Positions 1 through 21,890 of a stretch of 64,000 nucleotides of DNA are shown in pieces. Location of the stretch: positions 186,566,501 through 186,630,500 of the forward strand of contig NC_060210.1 of assembly GCF_021130785.1 (NCBI RefSeq). Direction: 5' to 3'. A program made the position numbers and the translations under genes. A model generated the notes under the pieces. That model had not been told where the DNA came from, did not search any database, and was given only the letters and a program-made list of their open reading frames with translations. Numbering within the stretch: position 1 is the stretch's first letter; each line of letters begins with the position of its first letter. This DNA is from Homalodisca vitripennis. Lineage: Eukaryota > Arthropoda > Insecta > Hemiptera > Cicadellidae.

Positions 1-748
1 GACGATGATATTGCCTAACCTTGAAACACTTATCTTTTTGCATTCAACTGGGCTGTTTTTAAAAAAAATATTTGAAATTCCCATGCACCAATATATTCTG
101 TAATATAACATATCTTGGCGATAACGTGTTCTTCTAAAGTGCATGTAGTCAAAATGTGACTGAAACTTTTCCGGCAGGAAAACAATTACTGTAATTTTTC
201 GGATATTCATTTATTGATTCAAGTACATTAAATAAAAAATATAAAATGTAAGCAGACTACTCGAACCAAACTAGCTAACATTTAGCGCAGATGTAAAGGA
301 TGCATACATATTCCATAAAAAAAATATAAGGTGACTTAGTTCATTTTAGTATGTTTGGTATTTCAAACAGTGTGGTCGACATAGATTTTCATTAAAAGCT
401 ATCTGAAGAGCTGTTTTAAAGATAATTTAAATTGGAACCATTTAATTGCTCTTTGAATCATCCAAAAATGTAACAGTCATGATCATTGTTTTTATACGAG
501 TAATAATGAGCATGACGCATGTTCACTGCTTTCTATTTTCTCTAATTAGACAGTGACTAGAAGAATTTTAGCTAACCAAAAGTTGACTTTTTCAGTTAAA
601 AGACATTTCAACCACGTACTTGCTAAGGATGTTTCTACGTAATTTGAGGACAGACTCCTAGCTAGATGTAACGTTTAATAATTAGTTTTACTGACACGAT
701 GAAACTTACGTTGGTTTTGCGTTTTTTATTATGATCTCGTATTTGTAG
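1..748 (+). other. Gene D intron 4, 3' part
   Basis: AT-rich sequence ending in the exon 5 acceptor. I see no exon, RNA gene or clear repeat. Confidence 0.6.
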
Positions 749-9048
<8,300 letters not shown>

Positions 9049-9240
9049 AAGTTTAGTTTTTTTTCTTTTATTCACTATTCTTATATTCAGTAGTATAGGC
9101 TCGAGTCATGGACTGTAATAGCAATTCTGTAACTATATAAGATTTGCTGGTTTTGGAGGATGATCTTAGAAGAGCTCTGCACGATATATCAGCTGAGAAC
9201 ACCTTGCACGCCAATATTTTTAATCTTTCACTGCAACTGT

Positions 9241-9246
9241 AATAAA
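9241..9246 (+). terminator. Possible polyadenylation signal of gene D
   Basis: AATAAA lies 192 bases past the stop codon, the first canonical hexamer in a 3' UTR of ordinary length. No transcript evidence was available. Confidence 0.4.
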
Positions 9247-9892
9247 TGATACTTTATCGTCAAAGGTGTACTGAATTTTACATTTCTACCATTTTGTACA
9301 TATAAAAAACCTTTTCACAAGTGTATAGATTTATATTCCATCATGTTCTTGCTTATGAAACCAAGTTCAACGCAAGACTTCGAGTTAGCGTGGGAGACTT
9401 CTCGTTCGCCCCCAGCGGACAACACCCTGAAGAACGACTCCTAATAGGCCAGTTTTAACCATCAACATCGAAAGTTATCGTGTGTAAAGATGGACAAGTA
9501 TAAAGACAACAATCTGATTTCGTAATGAACTGAATGATGTGACTCTTTTTAATTAAAGCTACTTAGTTAAAGTTCGTAGTGGATAATTTTAAATATATGA
9601 ATATATTTAAGGCTAAAACCCAGAACTTACTATCAATGCATTTATTTTAACGTGTTCTACATTTTTCGTACACAAAATTACCGAACAAAGTTTATTTGGG
9701 TTTGCGATCCATGAAATGTAATAAAAACTGGATTATCCAGTGACAAACTATTGATAATATTGAACTATTGATATTGAACATAATCATAATACAAACACTC
9801 GTATAAATATATAGGAATGGTAACTATATAAACTAGTAGGCTAAATTACATATTGAAGCTCTGCTATCCAGTTCTGAGCTACGGGGATGGTC

Positions 9893-10630
9893 TGAAAAGT
9901 TTCCGCCCTAACAAAGATGCAAGACATTTTTCTGACATTTTTTAAATATTTTTCAACTTAGGCTCATTGTTACTCTACACTCTTCTCCCAGCAATGCTCT
10001 CATCTCTGTAACCTGTCCAAAAAAGAAAGTCATTGCCTCTTCCTTTGACGAAAATCATTGTTCTCCGAGCTCAAAACTTTTATAAGGAAACACAAATAAG
10101 TCGCTTTGGGCTACATCTGGTGAGAAAGACGGATGGTTAATCAGGCAATCGATCGGGTGTGAGACGGTGCGTTATCTTGGTGAAAGAGTATTTTAACCTC
10201 CAAATATTGCTGTTTTTTCCGAGTTTTCCCTTCAGCTTGTTAAATAATTATGCATAGATGTTCCTGTAATGGTTTTTCATTCGTGAAAATAATCGATAAA
10301 AATAACTCCATGACTATTCCAAAATCAGTCGCCAATATTTTCCCAGACAGAAAAACAGTTTTTGCTTTTTTTGAAGCCGGTACTTACTATGCAGTCCACT
10401 TTTTTGACTGTATTTTGGTTTCGGGCGTATAATGGTGTATCTAAGTTTCATACAGTGATTAATCGGCGTGAAAAACATGAAAAAATCTATAACTGTTGCC
10501 ATTTCCCCTTCTCTATATTATTGCATCTTTTTTATAAAGGCTCAACGTGTGATCACATAAAAAGTGCATAATGACACTTCTAAGTATATTTTAGTATTCT
10601 ATAAGGTAAGGAGAGAAACTTTTCCGTAGT
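9893..10630 (-). mobile_element. Decayed mariner-type transposon
   Basis: The ends carry matching GAAAAGTTTC-type inverted repeats (near 9896 and 10618). Reading the - strand, about 10196-10142 gives LFHQDNAPSHTRSIA and, after a frame change, PSFSPDVAQSDLFVFP. These correspond to the second and third catalytic Asp segments of mariner transposases. Stops and frame changes show decay. The 83-bp satellite begins about 30 bases beyond the right end. Confidence 0.65.
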
Positions 10631-10656
10631 GTCGATGTTAATCGATAACTAGTTCA

Positions 10657-13600
10657 CTAGCTATTCACACACGGACGTGTGTGGGGAGATGTTGAGGTTC
10701 TAACTTTAGGCCACACGCCAATCCTCTCATTGTCGACCACTAGCTATTCACACACGGACGTGTGTGGGGAGATGTTGAGGTTCTAACTTTAGGCCACACG
10801 CCAATCCTCTCATTGTCGACCACTAGCTATTCACACACAGACGTGTGTGGGGAGATGTTGAGGTTCCAACTTTAGGCCACACGCCAATCCTCTCATTGTC
10901 GACCACTAGCTATTCACACACGGACGTGTGTGGGGAGATGTTGAGGTTCTAACTTTAGGCCACACGCCAATCCTCTCATTGTCGACCACTAGCTATTCAC
11001 ACACAGACGTGTGTGGGGAGATGTTAAAGTTCCAACTTTAGGCCACACGCCAATCCTCTCATTGTCGACCACTAGCTATTCACACACGGACGTGTGTGGG
11101 GAGATGTTGAGGTTCTAACTTTAGGCCACACGCCAATCCTCTCATTGTCGACCACTAGCTATTCACACACAGACGTGTGTGGGGAGATGTTGAGGTTCCA
11201 ACTTTAGGCCACACGCCAATCCTCTCATTGTCGACCACTAGCTATTCACACACAGACGTGTGTGGGGAGATGTTGAGGTTCCAACTTTAGGCCACACGCC
11301 AATCCTCTCATTGTCGGCCACTAGCTATTCACACACAGACGTGTGTGGGGAGATGTTGAGGTTCCAACTTTAGGCCACACGCCAATCCTCTCATCGTCGA
11401 CCACTAGCTATTCACACACAGACGTGTGTGGGGAGATGTTGAGGTTCCAACTTTAGGCCACACGCCAATCCTCTCATTGTCGACCACTAGCTATTCACAC
11501 ACAGACGTGTGTGGGGAGATGTTGAGGTTCCAACTTAGGCCACAACGCCACCAATCCTCTCATTGTCGGCCCACTAGCTACCACACACAAGACAGACGTG
11601 TGTGGGGAGATGTTGAGGGTTCCACTTTACGGGCCACACGCCAATCCTCACATTGTCGGCCACTAGCTATTCACACACAGACGTGTGTGGGGGAGATGTT
11701 GAGGTTCCAACTTTAGGCCACACGCCAATCCGTCTCATTGTCGGCCACTAGCTATTCCACACAAAGACGTGTGTGGGGAGATGTTGGGGAAAGGTTTGGG
11801 TTCCAACATTTAGGCCACACGCCAATCCTCTCATTGCTCGACCACTAGCTATTCACACACAGAACGTGTGTGGGGAGATGGTTTGAGTTTCCAACTTTAG
11901 GCCACACGCCAATCCTCTCATTGTCGACCACTAGCTATCCCACACACAGACGTGTGTGGGGAGATGTTGAGGTCCAACTTTAGGCCACACGCCAATTCCT
12001 CTCATTGTCGGCCACTAGCTATTCACACACAGACGTGTGTGGGAGATGTTGAGGTTCCAACTTTAGGCCACACCGGCACACGCCAATTCCTCTCATTGTC
12101 GGCCACTAGCTATTTCACACAGCAGACGTGTGTGGGGAGATGTTGAGGTTCCACTTTAGGCACCACCGCCAATGCCTCTCATTTGTCGGCCACTAGCTAT
12201 TCACACACAGACGTGAGGGTGGGGACACTGTTGACGGTTCCAATTTTAGGCCACACGCCAATCCTCTCCCATTGTCGGCCACTAGCTATTCACACACAGA
12301 CGTGTGTGGGGAGATGTTGAGGTTCCAGACTTTAGGCCACACGTCCCAATCCTCTCATTGTCGACCACTAGCTATTTCACACACAGACGTGGTGTGGGGA
12401 GATGTTTGAGGTTTCCAACTTTAGGCCACACGGCGCCAATCCTCTCATTGTCGACCACTAGCTATTCACACACAGCCTAGAAACGTGTGTGGGAGATTTG
12501 AGGTTCCAACTTTAGGCCACACGCCAATCCTTTCATTGTCGACCACTAGCTATTCACACACAGACGTGTGTGGGGAGATTGTGTGAGATTCCAACGTTTA
12601 GGCCACACGCCAATCCTCTCATTGTCGACCACTAGCTTATTCACGACACAGACGTGTGTGGGGAGATTGTTTGAGGTTCCAACTTTAGGCCACACGCCAA
12701 TCCTCATCATTGTCGACCACTAGCTATTCACAGACAGACGTGTGTGGGGGCGGGGGAGGGGGGAGATGTTTGAGGTTCCAACTTTAGGCCACACGCCAAT
12801 CCTCTCATTGTCGACCACTAGCTATGATCACACAGCAGGGCACGTGTGTGGGGAGATGTTAGAGGTTCTAACCTTTAGGCCACACGCCAATCCTCTCATT
12901 GTCGACCACTAGCTATTCACACACAGACGTGTGTGGGGAGATGTTGAGGTTCCAACTTAGGCCACACGCCCCAATCCTCTCATTTTTTTTTTGTCCCCCC
13001 CCCGAACCCGGCCACAAGCTATTTCACACACACAGACGTGTGTGGGAGATGTTGAGGTTTCCAACTTTAGGCCACACGCCAAATCCTCTCATTGTCGGCC
13101 ACTATCTTATTCACACACAGACGTGTGTGGGGAGATGTTGAGGTTCCAACTTTAGGCCACACGCCCAATCCTCTCATTGTCGGCCACTAGCTATTTCACA
13201 ACAAAGACGTGTGTGGGGAGATGTTGAGGTTCCAACTTTAGGCCACACGCCAATCCTCTCATTGTCGACCACTAGCTATTCACACACAGACGTGTGTGGG
13301 GAGATGTTGAGGTTCCAACTTTAGCCACACGCCAATCCTCTCATTGTCGACCACTAGCTATTCACATACAGACCGTGTTGTGGGGAAGAAAAATGTTGAG
13401 GTCCATACTTTAGGCTACACGCCTAATCCTCTCATTGTCAGCCACTAGCTATTCACACACAGACCGGACGTGTGTGGGGAGATGTTGAGGTTTCCAACTT
13501 TAGGCCACACTCCATCCTCTCATTGTCGGCCACTAGCTATTCACACACAGACCGTGTGTGGGGAGATGTTGAGGATGTTCCAACTTTAGGCCACACGCCA

Positions 13601-15415
13601 ATCCTCTCATTGTCGAACCACTAGCTATTCACACACAGACGTGTGTGGGGAGATGTTGAGTTCCAACTTTAGGCCACCACGCCAATCCTGCTCATTGTCG
13701 GCCACTAGCTATTCACACACAGACTGTGTGGGGAGATGTTGAGATTCCAACTTAGGCCACACGACAATCCTCTCATTGTCGACCACTAGCTATTCACACA
13801 CAGACGTGTGTGGGGAGGGAATGTTGAGGTTTCCAACTTTAGGCCACACGCCAATCCTCTCATTGTCGACCACTAGCTTATTCACAGACAGACGTGTGTG
13901 GGGGAGATGTTGAGGTTCCAACTTTAGAGCCACACGCCAATCCTCTCATTGTCGACCACTAGCTATTCAAACACATACGTGTGTGGGGAGAGTTTAGGTT
14001 CTAACTTTAGGCCACACGCCAATCCGTCCTCCAATGTCGACCACTAGCTATTCACACACAGACGTGTGTGGGGAGATGTTGAAGTTCCAACTTTAGGGCC
14101 ACATACGCCAATCCTCTCATTGTCCGGCCCACTAAGCTATTCACACACACAGACGTGTGTGGGGAGATGTTGAGGTTCCAACTTTAGGCCACACGCCAAT
14201 CCTCTCATTGTCGCCCACTAGCTATTCACACACAGACGTGTGTGGGTAGATGTTTGAGGTATTTCAACTTTAGGCCACACGCCAATCCTCTCATTGTCGG
14301 CCACTGAGCTATTCACACAAAAGACGTGTGTCGGCGGGAGATGTTGAGGTTCCAACTTTAGGCCCACACGCCAATCCTCTCATTTGTCGACCACTAGCTA
14401 TTACACACACAGACGTGTGTGGGGAGATGTTGAGGTTCCAACTTTAGGCCACACGCCCCCAATCCTCTCATTGTCGACCACTAGCTATTCACATACAGAC
14501 GTCGGTGTGTGGGAGATGTTTGAGGTCCAACTTTAGGCCACACGCTAATCCTCTCATTGTCGGCCACTAGCTATTCACACACAGACTGTGTGGGAGAGAT
14601 GTTGAGCGTCCCCAACTGTTAGGCCACACGCCAATCCTCTCATTGTCGGCCACTAGCTATTCACACACAGACGTGTGTGGGGAGATTTGAGGTTCCAACT
14701 TTAGGCCACAAAACGCCAATCCCTCTCATTGTCGGCCACTAGCTATTCACACACAGACGTGTGTGGGGAGAATGTTGAGGTTCCAACTTTAAGCCCCACG
14801 CCAATCCTCGTCATTGTCGGCCACTAAGCTATTCACACATGGCCCAGACGTGTGTGTGGGGAGATGTTGAGGTTCCAATTTTAGGCCACACGCCAATCCT
14901 CGTCATTGTCGGCCGACTAGCTATTCACACACAGACGTGTGTGGGGAGAATGTTTGAGGTTCCAACTTTAGGCCACACGCCAATCCTCATCTCATGTCGA
15001 CCACTAGCTATTCACACACGGACGTGTGTGGGGAGATGTTGATGTTCCAACTTTAGGCCACACGCAAATCCTCTCATTGTCGGCCACTAGCTATTCACAA
15101 CACACAGACGTGTGGGGGAGATTGTGAGGTTCTAACTTTAGGCCACACGCCAATCCTCTCATTGTCGACCACTAGCTATTCACACACGGACGTGTGTGGG
15201 GAGATGTTGAGGTTCCAACTTTAGGTCACACGCCAATCCTCTCATTGTCGACCACTAGCTATTCACACACGTGTGTGGGGAGATGTTGAGGTTCCAATTT
15301 TAGGCCACACGCCAATCCTCTCATTGTCGACCACTAGCTATTCACACACAGACGTGTGTGGGGAGATGTTGAGGTTCCAATTTTAGGTCACACGCCAATC
15401 CTCTCATTGTCGACG
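10657..15415. repeat. 83-bp satellite array, about 57 copies
   Basis: The unit begins CTAGCTATTCACACACAGAC and repeats every 83 bases: unit starts at 10657, 10740, 10823 and 10906 are exactly in register. Each unit contains CACACAC-AGAC-GTGTGTG, a 7-bp hairpin that is also alternating purine-pyrimidine. The outer copies differ by a few substitutions. Interior copies from about 11530 to 15100 carry many 1-4 base insertions and deletions, plus foreign-looking homopolymer runs near 12745 and 12985. The array fills the spacer between convergent genes D and A. Short frames across it are not genes. Confidence 0.97.
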
Positions 15416-15419
15416 CACC

Positions 15420-16807
15420 CATGACAATATACTTGTTGGTATTACGTTTATTTGTCTTACAGATACAGGTTAAATATAAAAGATTGTGTAGAGGATGAAT
15501 CTACCTTTTGGGTGTTTGAATTATGTCCTCGCATTTCCTGTATTAAAGTAACCTCTGTTTCCTTTGTAGTAACATTATGAACTAAAGTAAAACAACAGCA
15601 TGATATCGACCACAAACAGCATTATCTGAATGAACCAAAAAGAACAAGAAACAGTGATAACGGGGCACCTGGAGCACCCGGTGATAAAGGTTGAGATAAC
15701 GATTCTACCTTATTTTACATCAGTATAATAGACCACGCAGATACAATCGATCCAGGATGACAATTAAGAAGTTTCATTAGTATACATAAAATGTTTTGAG
15801 AAATTATAAAATAATGCAATAAAACTTATTTTGTATTTTGTTCCGAATTAATTCATTTTTCTGAATTTCCTCAGTCTCGTCAAATCTGGTTTAAAGAAGC
15901 TCCAGTGTATGACTCAAACATTTGGTTGTGCAAATTGTGCTGTCAGCACGAGCAATTTATTTTTATTGAACACGAATTGTACAGAGTTGAAATCTTTCTG
16001 TTTGTAAAGTACTACTTCTCCTTTTGTAACCTGCTAGGTTTATAAAAAATACACTTTTCCAAGGATAAACGTCTGTGTTTAATACGCACAAAGACAGAAT
16101 AACAGCACTGATATTGAATTAAAATATACTTTATGAATTCGATTTTTGTATTTCAATATACAAAACTCAGTATTTTACTAAGAAATAAGCTCTTTTATAA
16201 CAATAATAAATGTAATTTCGAAGCCACAAGATTATATTTTGGAAAATATTCTAAGACTTACTACAATATTATTATTATTGTACTAGTAAATCCCTTGAAC
16301 TTTATTCTTGTTTGAATCTTTGATTGCCATTACGAGTAGACTTTAATAAGCGTCCTACACTCATTATTCGGTTGTTTTATCGAGTAATAATTAAATATTA
16401 CAATTTATCTTGTAATTTCAAATTAAAGATCAATTATAATAATTTTTAATGTAAACAACAAACAACGAGTAGTAACCACTCTTTTGATAATTCGAAAGTG
16501 GCTATGGGCATGAAATTGAAAGTTCTTGCAGAGCGGTAGTAGAATACCGGCAGACTGTCTAGCAAACTATATTTGTAAATTTTTATGCAGCAGGGAAATT
16601 AATGCATCTGTCGGGTGAAAATTCTTTCATATTTTGTTGTAATATGTTATTTATGTTTTTAAAGTACAATAATTCTCGTTGTACGATCATTATGTAATAC
16701 CGTAGTTGGGAAATGTACCGAATCGTTCGATAATGACGATCGAATATCGAGTGTAGGCCGCTTATTAAAGTCTTGCCGTCATATCACTCCACTCCGAAGG
16801 CCTCTAC
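15420..16807. other. Intergenic spacer downstream of gene A
   Basis: AT-rich sequence between the satellite and the gene A stop codon. I see no gene, inverted repeat or tRNA. The 3' UTR of gene A should lie in the right part on the - strand. Confidence 0.5.
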
Positions 16808-16966
16808 TCAGTCCTCTATAATCTGACACTCCGACTGCCAGTTTTTGATGTCGTAGTACTTCTCCGCCTTGCTCATCAGAAGATGGAAGTCGCAGGGCGA
16901 GCCACAGCCCGGGATGTCGACGTCAATAGGTTCCAAGTCTTCAGAAGAACCGTCTATGTACACGAC
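16808..16966 (-). CDS. Gene A exon 7 (terminal exon)
   Basis: It starts VVYIDGSSEDLEP after acceptor ttccag and contains IPGCGSPCDF. It ends at a TGA stop (16808-16810) after SECQIIED. Confidence 0.92.
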   Translation of the reverse strand, partial: VVYIDGSSEDLEPIDVDIPGCGSPCDFHLLMSKAEKYYDIKNWQSECQIIED

Positions 16967-19900
16967 CTGGAACACGATGTTATTTACCATAACGATTGTT
17001 TATACCTTAGCTATAAATTATGGCCATAACTAGCGTGCAGTAAATCCCCAGATATGAGATGTATATGTCGTAGAAATTACCGATATAGAATTACATCGTA
17101 AAAACAAATTACTTCGAAACTTAATTCAATTACTATAAGAGTAACTCAAAATCGGAAGATTAAGATATACAAACAATATAATGGTGGGTTTGGATAATTT
17201 CTCAGTCGAGGTTCAGAAAAATCTTCATGGGAACCCTTCAAGAAGTTACAATTGTAGAGGTTGCGTAGTCTGTAATTTTTGGAGAACTCTATTTTTTACA
17301 TCTAAATGTATGCTGGCAATGGACCGAGACATACATGGATATGAGACAATAAGCAGAGGGTTTGTTTGATGAAAAAGTTACCAAATTCATTTAGAAATGC
17401 TACAACATCAAAGGGGCCAAAGACTTTTTTGGAACGCTTTTTAGAGTCCCAAGCATTTTATAGTGCTGACGAGCACGCTAGCCACTTGTAGTGTGGGCTG
17501 GCCTGTAAAGGCTATTGTTTCTCTAAGTATTATAATACATTGGTCTTATTTTATGGCTTTATTTTGGATTGAACTAAGCAGAAGGAACATGATAAAATAT
17601 AACAACCCTTCTCTAATGAAACGTTATAAATGTTAAAACATCTGTGAGTTCAAGGATGGTAGGAATAACTGTAGCATATTTTAATACTTGTTTACCTTAA
17701 CTGAGTACTGACTGGTGTCCTGATCCTTGTGGAGTTCTAGTATCAAGGAAGAGCCAGTCCTGGCGTTAAGGTGGCCAGTGGGCTCATCCGCCAAGCCCAA
17801 AATGCCTTGCATGCCCAGTAGAGTGTAGTCATGGCCGGCGTAGTAGAACATTTTCCGGTCTGGGGTCAGGGTACCGTTAACTTTGGCTTTCATCAAATTC
17901 GCAACCTCTTGGAAGTATTCGCCTAAGACATTAACAAAGTTTAGTTTTAATAGAAGTTAACCACGGTTTGACACACAATTTTATGTTGAAAATCAGGGAC
18001 TCCATGCAAATTTCCTTTTTAAATGACATTACAAACACTCCAGGGATAAGTAATAGTCACTGGAAGAGAATACAATCGCCTGATCCGTTTCAGATTTAAG
18101 TTTCAAGAGCTGTGCTTTTTAGGACTCTGAAGTCGGGGAGTGAAACAGTACCGTGAAACAACTGGATTTCTCCCCAAGGCTCCAGCAATTCCTGTAACAA
18201 TTGAAATATTTTACGCCAGTTGGATAAATCCTAAAGTCGTTAGCTTTACACAGTTAACGCACTGGCCATTTAAAAAAATGATGGGGCTATATCAACGGCA
18301 TATATATTGAAACGGAAGTAGGTATATTTTAGGTACAAATAATTTCAAAGTTTGTGGTTAAGACCTTGTGTGTGGAGGGGAATTGCAATTGACTTTGCAA
18401 TTATTTTAAGCTTTGCGCGAGGATGAGCACTTCTGGTTCGAAACGAATCTATTATATTTCTTACGCAAAGGCTGAGTTTCGTCTTGTTGCTCCAACCCAG
18501 AAATTTTGTCTAAAAATATTTATGAAATTAACTACGGTCTTAGTATTTCAGAGCCACATTTGAGTTTGCTTTTTGCCCTAAAGGTATATACACAAGAAGG
18601 TCTACAAAGCCTAGAGCTGTCATAAAAGGTGGCTTTTATAACAAATATATAATGGAAGTAACTTTGTCTTTGATATGTGCATTACAATACCTATCGATCA
18701 CAACATACTTAATATTTGCTCAACGGTACAGCTAAATTATATTTTTAATAAAACTTCCAATTTTATTATCTGGATAACTATATAGCTTTAAGAGATTACA
18801 GAAAAGGTTTAAATAAGAAGTGCAATTATGTTTAAGCTTACTCTATGCTTTCAAGGAATAAATTTAAACAAATTTAAAACTGTGTTTAAATTAAATGAAC
18901 CTGACATGATTGTGTTGTCACATTATAATGTTTACAATGAACAGTTGATTAAATTTTAACAGAATCTATTAAATAATAACATATTTGCTATATATTTCTG
19001 CTATAGAGTTATTATGGGAATTTTCGAAACTGGAGGCCAGTGGGGTGGAGCCCTGGGGTCGCAGGGAAAAGTCCTTTGCTACTGTGCTTCTAGGGTCCAA
19101 ACTAAAGTCATGTACCGAATTTCATGTACCTTTTATGGTTTATGCTGGACCTTGATGAATCATTCATTAAGTCAGCAATGAATAATACTAAGAACGATTT
19201 CTAAACGTTTAACTCTGGCGTTACCTATCTTGAAGAACTTAAAAGGTCATTTATGAATCCTCCATATCACATATTTGTATGTTTTATAACATAATATTAT
19301 GAAAAAAAGTTGTGAATGACCCTTAGAAATTTGAGTGATCAGTAATACAGTACTGTCATATCAAGGAAAGTCAATCAAATTGCTTCACGTTTATAAATTT
19401 ATACAAGAGTATGTTTATATATATACAAAGTTTCTAAAAAGACCCAGGATGAATGAATACTTATGGCACGATTTAAGATGGAGCTAAAAACCTTGAAACT
19501 TGGACTTACTGGACAAAAAATCTAATTTAAACACATACCCAGTGACCGGCTACTTCCTTAGGGGTACGGCCCACAAGGAGTCACAGTAAAATGTTTCATA
19601 TAAGCATAGATTGGTATGCTTACAAATCAAATTAATGGTCTTCATTAGTAGAGTATAATGCCACAAACCTGACCTCAACGTACTACCGAGCCGGAAATGG
19701 CAACCGTTCAAAAGTGAGTTGTAACAAGTTTTGTAGCTCTATCTTGAGTAGTTTCAAAAATATTTATCCCTTCCCGGGACTTTTTTGACACATTGTATTG
19801 CAAACGAAATCAATTTTTAGTTTGTGAAGGTAACATGAGTGTTTTAAACATTTCCTACTGTACGATGCATAATTACAGTTGATAGTGGTTGGTCGTTTAG

Positions 19901-20369
19901 TGCAGATCTGTATTGTTTAGGTCTGTTCTAATAATTATAGTTTTGTTTTATTTAAGTGCATATGTTCAATGGTGATATATGTTTATTGTGACAACGTTTT
20001 ATGTGTCATAACGCTATAGAACGAAATTTTTCCTTACCTAGATTTTAGTTATGTATCACTTAGATATCCAACTGAGGAAGAGTTCTCAGATTAAAGATCT
20101 GGAAATTTAGAGTTAGTAACCTTTTTGTATCATTGAACAATGGTACAACTTTTTTCAATTCTTTAAAAATCAAATGAATATCATCTTTATCAAACTTCAT
20201 CATCTTTATTGTAGTTAAAACTCACCTTGCAAGTATTTGATCTGAGTGTCAGACCCAATGGCCCCCACCCTGAGTAGTTTGTCAGCCATCTCGGTCATGG
20301 GATGAGGATAGATTTTCTTCGTCCATTCAGGTAGAGGAAGGCCTTCTTCATCCTGAACAGACGCGATCA

Positions 20370-20412
<43 letters not shown>

Positions 20413-21856
20413 TCGTTTATTTCCTCTCATGGATTTCAAGGATAACACCAATTACTCAAGAGTATGATTTGGACTGAAATCGTTAGCTCCAGTGAATCAA
20501 TTTTATTACGATGGTAATATTTCAATAGTCAATGTACCCTTAAGGCTGATATACACCTGGTACGATAAGGTAGCCTGCGAAACCAACTACAGGCCGAGAG
20601 AAACCACGTGGTTATCGGCCCGAAGATGCACGTACATTTGGTCTCAGATCGTACACTTTTTGGCTTGACCCACTCAAAAGCACCCGTTAGACATATAAAT
20701 AAAAGATAAATCAGCGTCAGACAACTAGATAAAGAGATTGAAGTCGCCACTTTAATGGTCTCTATAGTATATGGTTAGCTGACGATTATGTAATATTTAT
20801 TTACATATCTGACGGTTGATTTGAGGGTGCCACATATTATCTGAGAACAAAAATCATTCTATGTTTTAAACCCTTAAAGAGTACCATCCAAATTTTTTAT
20901 ATTAACAAAATTATCTTTGCTTACCAATTTCTGCCCGAAGAAAATTTCCCTATTGATTAAAATAAACCAGGTTGTGAGCTTATACAATTGGCAAATTGGC
21001 CCTCGGCTTCAGGACTAATAAGAAAAAAAATATAAAATATGAATATTGAAAAATCAGCATAGAAATTTTGTTCGTTTTATATAAAGAGTATTATTCAAAT
21101 GAGTCACTCAATTGAAATTTTGGGAGCGCTTCACCCTCTCACTATTCTGAGTGATATATTTTCAGGGAATAGGTGCAAAGTCGAACTGTCTCCTTATTAC
21201 AGCCGTGAAATGTATGATTTTAAGTGGTCAGTACTTACCGGACAGAACATGGACTCCCACAGGGTGTACATCGCAGCCCATTTCGATATACTGTCATCCA
21301 GTGGCAATGTAGCCACTGTATTGATGGTCGGTGTACAGTTTTAAGTGGTCACTACTTACCGGACAGAACATGGACTCCCACAGGGTGTACATCGCAGCCC
21401 ATTTCGATATACTGTCATCCAGTGGCAATGTAGCCACTGTATTGATGATCGGTGTACAGTTTTAAGTGTTCACTACTTACCGGACAGAACATGGACTCCC
21501 ACAGGGTGTACATCGCAGCCCATTTCGATATACTGTCATCCAGTGGCTCCATGCGCTCGATTTCGGTGTATGGTTTTACATAATCAAAAATTTCAGTCAA
21601 GTTGGACTCGTATTCCTTTACGAATCTCAGCAGTGACTTCCTTTTAGCAGCATGGAATCTTGGACACCATCTCGTCTCCTTAGAATAAACCAGCTGAAAA
21701 ATAAAGGTCTGTTTTAGAGAAAGTACTAAATGTAATAGTTATGTCCATATTACACATCAATTACATCCAATATCCAATTACATCCAATGTCCAATATTGA
21801 TGTAGCAAACTCAAAACTGGTCAAAGAATGTATTCATATGACACTTGTATAAATTA

Positions 21857-21890
<34 letters not shown>

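Noticed and set aside
11426..15042. Repetitive open frames in the 83-bp array (CGEMLRFQL-type) and a superficial CRISPR-like look
   Set aside because: The units are directly adjacent without spacers, the genome is eukaryotic, and frames change with each indel.
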